From assembly GCA_018894105.1 (NCBI GenBank), contig CM032132.1, positions 29,563,379-29,627,378 of the forward strand: 64,000 nt of DNA, read 5' to 3'. The notes under the pieces were generated by a model. It made no database searches and had not been told where the DNA came from. It worked only from the letters and a program-made list of their open reading frames with translations. This DNA is from Jacaranda mimosifolia. Lineage: Eukaryota > Streptophyta > Magnoliopsida > Lamiales > Bignoniaceae. Both the position numbers and the translations under genes were made by a program. This document shows, piece after piece, positions 46,120 through 58,416 of the stretch (positions are counted from its first letter, which is position 1; every line of letters begins with the position of its first letter).

Positions 46120-47257
46120 TATAAATATTTACATAATTAGGGCAACCAAATTGTCTTGATACATCAACAACCAAGTGCCATGAATTATTATAAACATCCA
46201 ATTAACTAATTTATATATTGGCATGATTTTCAGTATAATTTACCTATATATGTCGAATTTTTTTCTTTCAACTATTTTTTATTGAAGTGTTGGATAGCTT
46301 GTACCGTGGTTGAACCTAGAGTTGTAAGATGAGTTGAACCATAATCTTTATGAGCCAACTCGATTATAGTTTGACTTGAGCTCGAGTCGAGCTTCTCGAC
46401 CTCCAGCTTTATAATGATCAGAGCTTGAGCATTAATTCAATTGTTCAAAAGTTCGCGAGCCAACTCATGAGCTTTTTTTTGTTTTTAAATAATTTTTATA
46501 TTAATTAAATAATTATTATACATTAATAATTTACTTATTTATATTTTTAAATATTTTCTGTATATTGATTAAATAACTATTTATATTAATAATTTAATTT
46601 TTCTATTTTTAAATATTTTATATATAATATTAAATAATTATTATACATTAATAATTAAATATTTTATTGAGTTGAGCTTGAGCTCGACTAAAACCAAGCT
46701 CACGAGCTTGAGCTCGACTTATTTACACACTTGAACCTAGTGACTAACTGGTTTTCGTGCTTTCAAGAAACAAACTCTCATTCTAGATTGAATTAATTTA
46801 ATGAGTATTTTATCGACCCATGTTTCTTCAATTCAGTCTTAACTCCTTTGTAGGAATCTCTATCGAGTATCATCAAATTATAACTATACCAACTATATGA
46901 TCAACTAATTAATCAACAATTGAAATTAGGCTATATCCTCTATTTTGATTGGTATTTTATCTGTTGTTACATATCATAAATATATGTCTAGGATATTCAA
47001 TATTTTTTATAAAATAATTGATTGTAAATTAGATATACATAATATATATATAAAATAAAATAAGAGATGAAAATATATTGAAATAAAGGATTAAAAATGC
47101 ATTAATGTAGTAGACATTTTAATGGGATTCCAACCCAAAAAAATTTATAACTTTTTAAAACTTTAGTTTCACCACATAAAATAATTAATAAAATTTTTCA
47201 GACAATTGTATAATAACATATTGGATATTCTTCATTGGTAGTTGAAAAACAAATTTT
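46120..47257. other. Intergenic DNA with a GAGCTCGA-rich repeat block
   Basis: No gene. At 46310-46735 a block is bounded by TTGAACCTAG on both sides and carries AGCTTGAGCTCGAC/GAGCTCGAGTCGAGC words near each end, partly inverted, around an AT-rich core. This looks like an old unclassified transposon. The final 100 bp (to 47257) were continuous with the polygalacturonase promoter before the copia insertion. Confidence 0.45.
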
Positions 47258-47262
47258 GTTAG

Positions 47263-47822
47263 TGTTGAAAAATCACGATTTAAGCATATAATTACAATTA
47301 ACCATATAAATCATGATATCAAATAGGGTGGTCCAGTATTACCTTTTGATCAGCAGAAGACTAATGAATATCACCTTGGATTGAAGATTAACTTTAATGG
47401 CCTTTTATCGATTTCTTCTTCTCGCCTCGCAGGGTTGCTATCAGAGCTTCTACAAGCTGACACACCTTAACCCCTTGGGATATTTGGTGATACCCCAAGA
47501 AAGACATAGAAAATTAACGATGAATTTGAGAATCTTTTATGAGTGAATAGTCAAGTTATGTGTTTTAAACTCCTAGAAAGAGGACCTATTTATAAGTGAG
47601 TCTTCCAAGAGTCCAATCTAACTAAGAGATCTAGATAATATCAATCTCATACAAGGGAGAATTATCCTCCTAGATATGGATGAGTATTATTTATCCACAT
47701 TTCTTTATAAGGAAAAGTTCTAATCCAACAAGAACTATTATTCCTTATAGGTGTAGATAAGATTTTACTCAAATATGGATGTCTATTAGGTCAAGAGTCC
47801 AAACTCGACCTAATTCTTAACT
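47263..47822 (-). repeat. 3' LTR of the copia upstream of the polygalacturonase
   Basis: 560 bp aligning with 54049-54650. Its plus-strand left end is TGTTGAAAAATCACG; the right end TTCTTAACT has lost the CA. The inner flank TTCTCCCGCTCAT gives, on the minus strand, the purine tract GAGCGGGAGAA. Confidence 0.92.
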
Positions 47823-48315
47823 TCTCCCGCTCATAAATATTTGACTCAATCTCATCGAATTCATAAACTTTTATGTTCTTTCTTTCATATAGGGAATAAG
47901 GTGTGCGACTAAGCGAGAAGAAATCAAATGAGGAAAGTTATATTAAACCACTACTAAACTAATATAACCTTACAACTCAAAACTCGCTAAGTACCATAAA
48001 CATGTGGTCGCACTAAATCAAGCATCTCTGATCCCTCAGTATCAAGTAGAGCACACTTGACTCTTTCCACTATGTATCTATGCTTATGACTATGTTACAC
48101 ACTTTTGATTTGGTTGGCCAGCTTATGAGCCATAGAGCAATAGCGTGTTACCAACTTTAGTTCTTCCTCGACCCCTCATGCCAATTCGCTTGGTCTTGAC
48201 AGCTTTCCTAGTTATGCTCTGACAGATCTAATTAATCATGGTCATTGGAGGCATGCTAAAGTAGCCTCATCAAGCTTACACTTCATGACATGGTCTAGAG
48301 TCCCAAAGGGTACAA

Positions 48316-48389
<74 letters not shown>

Positions 48390-48963
48390 GGGCTCACACA
48401 GTGACAAAGCAGGGACCATGCAGCCACTCTCCTTAGAGGTCGTCGCATAGCACATATAGTATGAATACTTGCTATGATAGGGTTCCCACTCAATTGTGGG
48501 CATGTCATGCTCTTAACATCATACGAACCTCAGTCCAATCGCTATTTAAGCACCTGAGCTACACAATACTAGACAATTATTTCTAAGACACCTTCCGATA
48601 TTTTGCAAATTCGGCTTCAAATAGGTTTTTATAAAGTTGGATATACTTCATAATCGACCAAATATGATCTTATCTTAGCCTCCAAGCTAAGGCAACTATA
48701 ATTTATGTTTTAACCTTCCTACTTTTTTTAAAAATAAAATAAAATCGTGAAGACAATCATTCATATACATCTTAACAATGCATATATGATCTATAAGTCT
48801 CATCCTGCTCGCTATCAAAGTGCCAGGGCGATTGCCCGTGTGAGTGGGTCAATCAAGGCTTGGTGACATTCACATATTTCATAGACCTAGTACACTAACA
48901 TAAGAATGGAAAAAGAACATCATAATTTCATTAATCAATAAAAATGTTCATACAAGCCAAGAA
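47823..48963. other. Non-coding 3' tail of the copia element
   Basis: It lies between RNase H and the 3' LTR. No coding region is seen. It includes a (TAA)n microsatellite; the two overlapping poly-leucine/poly-tyrosine open frames there are artefacts of that repeat. Confidence 0.6.
48318..48389. repeat. (TAA)n microsatellite
   Basis: About 24 uninterrupted TAA units inside the copia 3' tail. Confidence 0.97.
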
Positions 48964-50560
48964 TCAAATCCTATGAAGTCCCATACTACTAACATGCCTT
49001 TGGAACACAACTCTACACAAAGGCTTGGTAAATAGATCAGCAACCATATTGCTGGTAGGAATATGCTTGAGAACTACTTGTCTTTGTGCAATACTGTCTC
49101 GAATAAAATGATATCTAGTATCTATATGCTTGGGATTGGTCTTCCCATGGTACTTAGGGTCCTTATAATATGCCAAAGCAGATGTGCTATCAAAATAGAT
49201 AACAACAGCATCATCAACATGCACTGAAATGAGCAGACTTTGGAAAATCTCCTTAACCAGATAGCTTTTTACACTGCTAATATACAGCAAGCAACATATT
49301 CTGCTTCCATTGTAGACAAAGAAATGCAAGGTTGTTTCTTGCTACACCAAGTGATAGTAGTGCTTCCTAGTAGGAATGCATATCCCGATGTGAATTTATA
49401 TTCATCTCTGTCCAGTGATTCATCAGCATCACTATATCCAATTATTCTTAAACTACCTCCATGATAGCATAAAGTGAGATCACTTGTTCCTTTCAAATAT
49501 CTAAGTATCCTTTTGACCAGCACCCAGTGGTTGGGTCTAGGATTACTTTGATATCTACTCATCATCCCAATTGCAAAGCACATGTCTGGTCGAGTACACA
49601 TCATAGCATATATCAAACTTCCTATAACACTCACATATGGAACTTTAGCCATGTACTTCCTTTCTTCTTCTGTCATTGGGCACATTTCTTTGCTAAGAAC
49701 ATAACTTTTACCCATAGGTATGTCTATTAGGTTAGCATTATGTATACAAAATTGTTCTATAATCCTCTTGATGTAGGTCTCTTGAGACAAACGCAATTGT
49801 CTTCTAGAATGATCTCGGTGTATCTTAACACCAAGTATGTATTCAAATTCCCCTATGTCCTTCATTTCAAATGTATAGGCCAACCACTTCTGAGTAGCGA
49901 CAATCAATTCCATGTCATTTCCAGCTAATAAAATATCATCCACATATAGTGAGAGTATAAAAAAACTCTTCTCACTTCTCTTAACATGCACACAGTAGTC
50001 TTCCTCGATCATCGTGAAGCCTATCGATATGATAGCTTCATAAAATAGATGGTAACATTTCTAGATGATTGTTTCAAGCCATAGATGGAATGTTTTAAGC
50101 GACAAACTTTGCGCTCCTGTCCCATTTCCTAAAACCCTGTAGATTGATCTATATAGATCTCTTCGTCTAGTTCTCCATTGAGAAATGTTGTCTTAATATC
50201 CATCTGAAACAATTCAGATCTAAGTGGGCAACTACGGCTAGAATTAGGTGAATAGAGGCAAACCTCACCACTAGGGATAATATCTCTTCATAGTCTATCC
50301 CTCTTTTTTAGGTATAACCCTTCTCCAAAAGTCGAGTTTTGTACTTGTCGATCGATCTATTTACCTTTTGATTGACCTTTAGAACCTACTCGTTCCCAAT
50401 GGTCTTATGTCCGACTAGAAGATCGACGAGCTCCTAGACAAGGTTCTTAACTATTGAACTAATTTCTTCTTCCATAGCAGTTATCCACTCTTTCGCATTA
50501 GGATAAGTTACAACTTTATCATAAATAGCGAAAGCTTCCACGTATATTTCTTTATAATTA
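48964..50560 (-). pseudogene. Copia RT and RNase H
   Basis: Minus strand. The N-terminal RT part (about 50400-50030) reads EWVLKVNQKVNRSIDKYK, TRLLEKGYT, KRGIDYEE with stops. From 50012 a 247-codon frame is open: FFILSLYVDDILLAGNDMEL (YVDD at 49936-49947), MKDIGEFEYILGVKIHRDHS, PYVSVIGSLIYAMMCTRPDM, HWVLVKRILRYLKGTSDL, GYSDADESLDRDEYKFTSGY, CISLSTMEAEYVA. After a short frame change it continues at 49329-48964 with VVIYFDSTSALAYYKDPKYH, KHIDTRYHFIRDSI and MVADLFTKPL, and ends at 48964. Catalytic motifs are intact but the N-terminal RT is broken. Confidence 0.9.
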
Positions 50561-52080
50561 TAGATTTTGAGAGTCTTCTTCTAACAAAACACTACTACTA
50601 GATACAGAGTCGCTATTATCATCCCTGCCAATTATTAGATAAGGTTGAAAGCCTTCACTATTGTTAGAGATAGATGCACTGCCTTGAGGATCTCGTAACT
50701 CACATCGTTCAAGATCTCCTTTTACTTCTCCTATAGTTGAGAAATCTTGCTCGACGACATCCACATCATGGGACTCAATCTCACTCATTCCTCCATCAGG
50801 GTGTTCACCGTACATAATATATCTTTCTCAAGTGTGCACAATATCTTATAAAGATATGTTTACTTGCTCTAGGATAAAGCTTCCTATACTTGTGAGAAGT
50901 ACTACAAACAAACCTTGCCAACCCCCAGGGTTGCAACCCCTCTAAATTAGATTTTCTCCCATGCCAAAGTTCATAGGGTCTTGAAAGAACTGATTTGGAT
51001 AGCACACAGTTTAAAATATAGGCAACAATCAAAATTGCATCTCCCTAAAACGATATTGAAAGATTTTTTTGTGCTATCATTGATCTGGCCATATCCAGAA
51101 GTGTTCAATTCCTCTTTTCTGCAACCCTATTTTGTTGTAGAGTGTGTGGAATCATTAATTATTTTATTATACCCTTTTCCTCACATATTTGGCTAAACTA
51201 ATCAGAAAAATATTCTCGTCCTCTGTCAGTATGCAAAACCTTAAGTTTTTTATCCCTTTGATTCTCAACCTCTGCCAAGAATTGCTTAAAATAATCAAGC
51301 ACTTCTAATCGATAAGATAAGTGATATATTGACCCGTAGCGCGAATAATCATCAATGAAAGTGAGGAAATAGTTTGCACTATGTCGTGCCCTTACATTCA
51401 TAGGTCTGTATATGTCTGAGTGGACTAACTCTAAGGAATGAGTAGCCCTCTTAGCCTTTCCAAAAGGTTTTCTAGTAGGCATTTCCTACCAGACATGGTT
51501 CACACATAGGGAGATTGACTTTAGTAAGGGGCCCCAATGGTCCTCCTCACGCTAACCTAGTCATCCTCTCCTGCCCTATGTGTCCTAATCTTGCATGCCA
51601 TTTAATAGAATCAGAAATAATATCTACAGTAGCAGAAACAAAAGAAACGCAATCATGTGATAATTCTAACATGAAAAGTCCATTATGCATAAAACCTAAC
51701 CCATAAAGGTCTTTACCAAGAAAAATAGATAAACTAGTGTTCTCAAATAGAAAAGAAAAACCATATCTCAAAAATGCATTAACTGAAACTAAATTACATC
51801 GAATGCCAGGTGCTTATTGAACATCACTAAGAAGTACCTCATGTCCAGTGCTGAGCTTTAGCTGGAATGTACCAACTCCAAGGATTTCCTCTAATTCACC
51901 ATTTCATATAGCAATGTAGTGGTTGCATGCTGGCACTCGACGGTAATCTACATATCCTACTTGATCTCTCGTCACATGTTTTGTTGCTCATGTGTCTACA
52001 ATCCAACCAGGGAGAGAATTTAGCAACTAATACATTTGGGCATACAAAAGACTTGAGAGAGCTTTGTATAAGCCTTACCT
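50561..52080 (-). pseudogene. Copia protease and integrase
   Basis: Minus strand. Protease remnant near 52010 (WIVDTATKHVTRD, with the D-T/S-G-A site altered), followed by VLLSDVQ and CNLVSVNAFLRYGFSF. Then HARLGHIGQERMTRLA (51560) and CEPCLVGN-like sequence supply the integrase zinc finger. The core, 51482-51198, reads LVHSDIYRPMNVRA, FLTFIDDYSRYGSIYHL and VLHTDRGREYFSD. The C-terminal part follows at 51032-50805 (YELWHGRKSNLEGLQPWGL, SRPYELWHG). Several stops separate the pieces. The acidic segment at 50815-50558 is the usual linker to RT. Confidence 0.87.
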
Positions 52081-52943
52081 TCTTCGACTTAGTGCAGTCA
52101 CAAGCGAAGTGACCTAACTTCTTGTAGTTAAAGCACTTAATTTTGCTTGGGTCTTTCTTTCCACCTATCTTTCCTCAATGATGCTTCATAGCCTTGTCGC
52201 CTTGTGGGACCAAGTTCTAACTTTGATTATTGCTTTGTCTAGCACTAGCCTGCTTGTTCCCATGCTTGCCTCTATTTGGCATATGCTGACTAGCATGTGC
52301 AACAAGAACAGTTGCTTGTGTGTGTTCTGACTCTCTACGGTCAGCCTTCAGCTAAAGGTGATTGGTGACATTGTCAAACATCTTTATTTGCTCGTCATGT
52401 GTTAGCACAAGCTTAACAAGTCCCTAAGTTTGCTTAGGTAACGACCTAAGGACTGTCAGAACCTGATGTTCATCTGTGACTCACATCCAGCATTTTGAAG
52501 TTCTCAAATCATATCTTTCATTATATCAAGATGTAGGATCATCAAGTGTTTTGGATCAAGTACATATGGGTTGAACTTGAGAGTGAGTGCCTGCGACCTA
52601 ACAATTGAGGTTTTACTAAACATGACCTTCAATAACTCTCATAGCTCTTTAGCTATTGGATATTTCTCAAATTCATGATCAGATTATCGTGCATAAAGCT
52701 CAGCATAGTTAAGCATGCACTCGTATCTTGATCCACCCACTTATTGTACGCGTCCAAATCATAATGATATTGGGCAGTTTGTCCATTTTCTGGCTCAATA
52801 AGTTTAGGCATGGAAGTGGTGAGATGATCAAAGATCTTTTCTTTGTGCAATAAATATTGAATTTTTGTATGCCACATTGCATAATTTTGGCCATCAAGTT
52901 TGCCACTACCATGAAGATCAGAAAAAGCTATTTGGGTCTCCAT
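52081..52943 (-). pseudogene. Copia gag
   Basis: Minus strand ATG at 52943. The first 96 codons are open: FSDLHGSGKLDGQNYAMWHT, LDAYNKWVDQDTSACLTM. After stops it continues to a zinc knuckle near 52140 reading KCFNYKKLGHFACDC, where the second cysteine of CX2CX4HX4C is tyrosine. Between them are a glutamine/asparagine-rich linker and several stops. The gag start lies about 1.1 kb from the LTR. Confidence 0.85.
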
Positions 52944-54048
52944 AACTGTATGACATGCGCATTTATGTTAGGTACTAGCCTAATATTTTATTTCAGATCC
53001 AAGTAACTTTTATTATTCTCTTGAATTCAGTAAAATCGAAAATTTCACCATTAAGACTATTAATCATCTCCCACTAAAGTAAAGAGTATAATAAAATTAC
53101 CAATCCAGAAATAAAATATCTCGAAGTCCATAAAATAATTTGAGCATTTACAATTTGAAAGCAACTTGCATGACTGCATAGAGAATTTAATTATAATCAA
53201 AAATAGAATTCCATTAATTAAATTGCATGCTTAAGAAATTCTCATACTCTGTCATGAACAATTACCCATAAATTTTCACATAGAAGGTAACAACCCAAAT
53301 TATATAGCTTTGAAATTTTAACATTTAATAGCATCAATCTTGTATGATCTTAACCATTAATGATAACAAATCATACAAAACTTTTCATGCGTTCGTGCAC
53401 AATTTTGAATATTAGTTTTCTTGCAATTACTATACTAGTCAAATCATGCACAAACAATTTCCCTTAAAATCAATCATTGACTCCCCTAATTCCAATAAGC
53501 ACAAAGTATAAAATTCTTTATCCACACAATCATCATATTTAAGAACAATTATGGCACCACCATCCGCAGAGAATAATGAGACAAATGCTTCGGGAGTCAA
53601 CATCGGCGGAAAAGTAATAACAGTGCTTTTTTGTTTGACATAAGAACAAGACATACGAGCACGATATTAAGTAAATCAACAATTGCAGATAACTCAGAAT
53701 TGAAGGCCATATTGCAACGCAAAATTGTAGGCAACTTCACATGATATTACCACATCAGTCATATGAAAATAATTGAATTTCTTTGTAATCGGAATCATTG
53801 TCTTTGATTACAAATAAAACAAATCGAATTATGAATCCTTATTACTATTCTTTCAGAAATTAGTAACTAGCATAATCTATGGAAAATATTTTGAAATTCG
53901 GGAATAAATTCGAATCATATGTATTAAATTGCAAATTCCCATATTCAACTATTCCATAGTATTGTTTATTACAAATTAAAAAAAAATAAAAAGTAACACA
54001 TTCAATCAATTGAGATGCGAGATCGAGCCCTATTAGCTCCAACACCAC
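52944..54048 (-). other. Leader of the copia element with degenerate PBS
   Basis: 1.1 kb between the 5' LTR and gag with no credible frame. On the minus strand the bases next to the LTR (54048-54033) read AGTGGTGTTGGAGCTA, a worn form of the tRNA-Met site TGGTATCAGAGC. Confidence 0.55.
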
Positions 54049-54650
54049 TATTGAAAAATCATGATTTATTCATATAATTACAATTAATCATATAAATCAT
54101 GATGTCAAATAGAGTGGTCTAGCATTACCTTTTGATTAATGGAAGACTTATGAATACCACCCTGGATCGAAGCTCATCTATAAGCCTTAAATGCGTATAA
54201 ACTCCACGTTCTTTAAACTCAAACGACCTTCTATCGATTTCTTCTTCTCACCTCACAGGGTTGCTATCAGAGCTTCCACAAGCTTATACACCTTAAGTCC
54301 TTGGGACTATTTAGTGATACTCTAAGAAAGACTTCAAAATTTAACTATGAATTTGAGACAGCCTTTTATGAGTGAATACTCAAGTTGTGTGTTTTAAACT
54401 CCTAGGAAGAGGGCCTATTTATAAGTGAGTCTTTCAAGAGTTCAATCCAATTAGGAGATCTAGATAATGTCAATCTCATACAAGGGGGAGTTGTTCTCCT
54501 AGATATAGATGAGTATTATCTATCCACCTCTCTTTACAAGAAAGAGTTTTATTCCAACAAGAACTGCTACTCCTTATAGATATAGATAAAATTTTACTCA
54601 AATATGATTCTATTGGGCCAAAAGTCTAAAACCCGACCCAATTCTTAACA
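54049..54650 (-). repeat. 5' LTR of the copia, next to the polygalacturonase promoter
   Basis: 602 bp, minus-strand start TGTTAAGAATTGGGTCGGG at 54650, end ...GATTTTTCAATA at 54049 (terminal CA mutated). Its transcription would run away from the polygalacturonase gene. Its outer edge is 180 bp from that gene's ATG. Confidence 0.93.
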
Positions 54651-54778
54651 GTTAGTTGTACCATGTAATATCAATTGACCAACATAAACAATGCATGTAA
54701 TTTTGTAACAAACCAACTGATTGTTTCTTTCCAAATTAGGCAGCCACTCTTCGGATACGACACCAAAGATTTAACGGC

Positions 54779-54786
54779 TATAAATA
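54779..54786 (+). promoter_or_regulatory. TATA box of the polygalacturonase
   Basis: GGCTATAAATACACACA lies 50 bp upstream of the ATG at 54831, so transcription would start near 54810. The copia LTR ends 129 bp upstream of this box. Confidence 0.7.
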
Positions 54787-55264
54787 CACACACAACACTG
54801 ACAAAGAAAAACGCACATTTCCAACTAAAAATGGCAGCTTGCAGCAAAATGATACAAATTCTCATTTTCATGACCTTCTTCTACTATTCAACTGCAGACA
54901 ATCCCAGTTACAATGTGCAGAGTTTCGGGGCAAAATCCGATGAAAAATCCAACTGCACGAAGGCCTTTCTCAGTGTGCAGCCTGCGCCACCGTGCAGCCG
55001 GCTACGATTTATGTGCCGCCGGGCCGATATTTGCTGCGAAATGCATATCTTACCGGCAAGTTGTGCAAGAATACAGCGATTACTTTTCGCGTTGATGGCA
55101 CTCTCGTAGCTCCCACGAATTACAATGTTATTGGGAATAGAGGTAGCTGGTTGAAGTTCCAAAGGGTCACCGGAGTTTCCATATACGGCGGAGCCCTCGA
55201 CGGCAGCGGGGCGAAGTTGTGGGCTTGCAAGAACTCCGGCAAGAGTTGTCCAAAAGGAGCCACG

Positions 55265-56237
55265 GTAACTTGACAAATATACATATATACCAGGTTTAAT
55301 TGCATGAAATAAATTAATGAAAACTAAGGGAGATTGACTTTTAAGATATACTAAGAAAAGTTAGTCATGAAATATTTCAATTAGTTTGTGAAAGTTTAAA
55401 TATAAGATCAAGAAAATTTGTTTACGTTTACTCCGTAAGAAAAGTTCTTGAGAAGTTCCCATTTGGGTTTGTCCATATATAACATTTCAACTATATATGT
55501 ATTTAATTTTCACTTATAACTTAGAGGTTGCATGTTTCACTAAATTTATTTGAAAATTTTATAAGTCGTGGAATTTATGAAATAATAGATTTTAACTTTG
55601 AAATGAGCAATTGAAGTGTTGAATAAAATAAAATTTTGGAACTAACTGTATGATGTAAATAATAGTATTTTGTAATAAATATGTAAAATTAAATGAGTTT
55701 ATAAAAATTTTAAATATAAATCATAAATTCCTTATTTTATAAAAATAATTTATAAGATTTTAACATCCTATTTTTGGAGTTTAATTATAAAGTCATTTTT
55801 TAAAACTTTGTCAAATATTTTATAATACCTTATAAGATATTTTAAGAAATTTATTGGTTCACTCAGATACACTCTCATATTAATCTCATATATTTTTTAG
55901 TATTATTTAATAGTATCAAGCCAAATTTATGTTGAATTTCCCTAGTGTAAAAAATAAATAAAAAAAAAAACCCATGGAGATTAATTATTGCTTATAAGTT
56001 GGTCCAACTTTAAATAGTAAAATAAGTACTTCTTTAAATAAATATGCAGTCACTATATCTTATATAATATATATTAGTAACTCGACATTATTAATTAATT
56101 CTCACTTACTGATGGATGTGAAAATACTTGACATGAATACAAAATTTTCAATTTAACATTAGTAGTGACAAGTTAGTTTTCTTTCTACATATAGAATTAC
56201 CCTTTCTGAATTCATTTTTTTTTTCTATTAATTGCAG
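55265..56237. other. Polygalacturonase intron 1 with a MITE-like end
   Basis: Donor ACG|GTAACT, acceptor AATTGCAG|CCG. It is AT-rich. Around 55640-55880 sequence rich in TTATAAG words ends in AGATACACTCTCATA, related to the right end of the hAT-like MITE at 14339-14741. The left end is not resolved. Confidence 0.5.
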
Positions 56238-56912
56238 CCGTTGGCATTCTACAATTCAAACAACATAACTATCAACGCATTGTCCTCCTTAAACAGTCCA
56301 ATATTTCACATATATTCTCATCCACGGCTGCCACAACGCCACTCTCATTAACACCAAAATATCCGCCCGCTCCGACAGCCCAAACACTGACGGAATCCAC
56401 GTCCAACAGTCGTCGGAAGTCACTATATTTTCAACTGTCATATTGGCACCGGCGACGGTTGTGTCTCAATAGGCCCCGGGGCCTCGCCAACTTGTGGAAC
56501 GGAAACCTCACTTGTGGCTCCGGCCACGGGATAAGGTACTAACAAGCACACGATTTAATTAATTTTATATATATTGAGAGTATTTACAGTAACTTTTAAA
56601 AAGTGATTTTAATTTTTAGTTGTTTTTGGGTTTTTGATTACGATACTATATCTGCTTTTATCTTTAAAATTATGTAGAGAAAAGTTGAGAAAATTAAAGC
56701 AACACTCATGACCTAACTCCTGTAGCTTCCTAGGTTCCGTTTGGATGCATTTTCAAACGGAATCTTTTTAATTTTCATTCTTTCAACACTGATAATAAAT
56801 TTATTTAGCCCATGTTCATAAAAAATACTACTCATTTTTATTTTCAAATATACCCTACAATTCTAAGGCCTCTAGGTATTTTTCATTACTATTTTTAAAC
56901 GCTTAGGTAGTA

Positions 56913-58026
56913 ATTGGTATGCGGGAATGGAATTAGGTGGGAATGGAATAATTTTAGGAATGAAACGAAATTTGGAAAGGAATGATGTTGGTATAATTTA
57001 TCTTATTATTGGTACGTACAAGAAATGAGAAAGAAATGAAATCCCCATTCCCTTCTTAATTTCATTCTTATGATTGGTAAATAGGAATAACCGCTAAGAA
57101 TGGAATGACTTTTTAATGACCAAATTACCCTTTTGTAAAAAATTATTAAAATAAAAGTATTTATTATAAAATATTTTTTGTATATTACTGTAGATTTTTT
57201 TTTTTAGTGAGTCTATAATTATGCAATTTTAATATTACTTTTAATATTATTTGAATTACATCAATAAATATATGCATTTTATATGTTATCAACAAGTTAT
57301 ATATGCTTACGCAAAAAAGTATAAACACTATTTCTTTAAAATTATTATTTTAAATTTATAATTTATCAATCTTTTGAATTTCTTTGATAAAATATAATTA
57401 AAAAAATTATAAAATACTTTATAACTAGAGTGCTTAACTTTTTTGTAATAAGAGAACGATTTATTGTACTTTTTCATAAGTTTAATTTGAAAAGTTGTTG
57501 ATAGAATGGACAACTCTTCATTTATTAATTTATATATGTTTTTTATCATTCGAAGATATGCATATATAAATAATATTTTAAACTATATATATTTCATTAG
57601 CATGGACCATGTCGATGATACTTCTACTTTTTTTATTATAAAAATTGAGATGCGCATCATTATTTATATTTTTATTATTTATATTTTTATAATAATTTAA
57701 TAATCTTTATATTATTACTAAAAAATATATGAATAAAATATAAAATGTAGCAATCAAATAAGTTGGAATATAATATCAAATGTTTACAAAGTGAAGATTT
57801 TTTTTTCAATATAAAAGTATCTTGTTAAATTTTTGAGTGATATAGACTCATTCCCGATTGATTGGGAATAGCTAAACCTATGGGGAAGGGAAGGAATGGC
57901 TAAACCCATCATTTTGGGAATGGGAATTTCGACAGGAATGGGTAATTCCCATCTCTAAATTATATCAATTATGGGTTTGAGAATGGACTTGAGAATGACC
58001 ATTCCATTTGCACTTCATATACCAAT
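56913..58026. mobile_element. TIR transposon in polygalacturonase intron 2
   Basis: The left end ATTGGTATGCGGGAATGGAAT and the reverse complement of the right end, ATTGGTATATGAAGTGCAAATGG, are inverted repeats. Both sub-terminal regions are dense in GGGAATGG / CCATTCCC words. 1.1 kb, AT-rich core, no transposase. It sits inside intron 2 (56536-58556). The family is not certain and no clear target duplication was found. Confidence 0.6.
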
Positions 58027-58050
58027 TATGGGTTTGGGAATCATATCATT

Positions 58051-58416
58051 AGTGCTTGTTTGGTTTTGTTTTTACTTCCCATTTTCATTTTCTCCAGAAA
58101 ATAAAAATAAAAAGCTATCAATTTCTCCATCACTTTCACATAAATTTTTTATTCTTAAAATATATTTCCAAACCCACTTTTACATTCTCTCCAATATTTT
58201 CACACTCTATTTTCCCCTACTCTCATTTTCATGGCTTAATACAAAAATACAACAACATCCAAATACATTTCATTTTCAACCCTACACAATATTTTCATTT
58301 TAGACAAAATATCCAAAAAAATATTTCATTTTTAAATCTAAACTCTTATAACTTTTCTCTTTTTGAATTTGACAGAAAACAAATAATGACTTTAAAAACA
58401 CATCCAAATGGGCGCT
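58051..58416. mobile_element. hAT-like MITE in polygalacturonase intron 2 (candidate)
   Basis: The left AGTGCTTGTTTGGTTTTG and the reverse complement of the right end, AGCGCCCATTTGGATGTG, are imperfect inverted repeats of a common plant hAT-MITE style. The interior is pyrimidine-rich and explains the two overlapping phenylalanine-rich open frames at 57971-58529, which are not genes. Confidence 0.5.

Larger units (their letters stand above)
47263..54650 (-). mobile_element. Ty1/copia retrotransposon inserted upstream of the polygalacturonase
   Basis: On the minus strand: 5' LTR 54650-54049, PBS, leader, gag 52943-52100, protease, integrase, RT, RNase H to 48964, a 1.1-kb non-coding tail, a purine tract and 3' LTR 47822-47263. 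A perfect 5-bp duplication GTTAG flanks it (47258-47262, 54651-54655). The RT/RNase H part has a 247-codon open segment with intact YVDD, while gag and integrase have several stops. It is inactive but not very old. Confidence 0.93.

Noticed and set aside
48276..48508. Two overlapping minus-strand frames with poly-leucine or poly-tyrosine
   Set aside because: They are translations of the (TAA)n microsatellite and have no other protein signal.
54675..55109. A 144-codon frame starting upstream of the polygalacturonase ATG
   Set aside because: It starts in the promoter before the TATA box and runs out of the GH28 frame at the exon 1 frameshift; the true start is the ATG at 54831.
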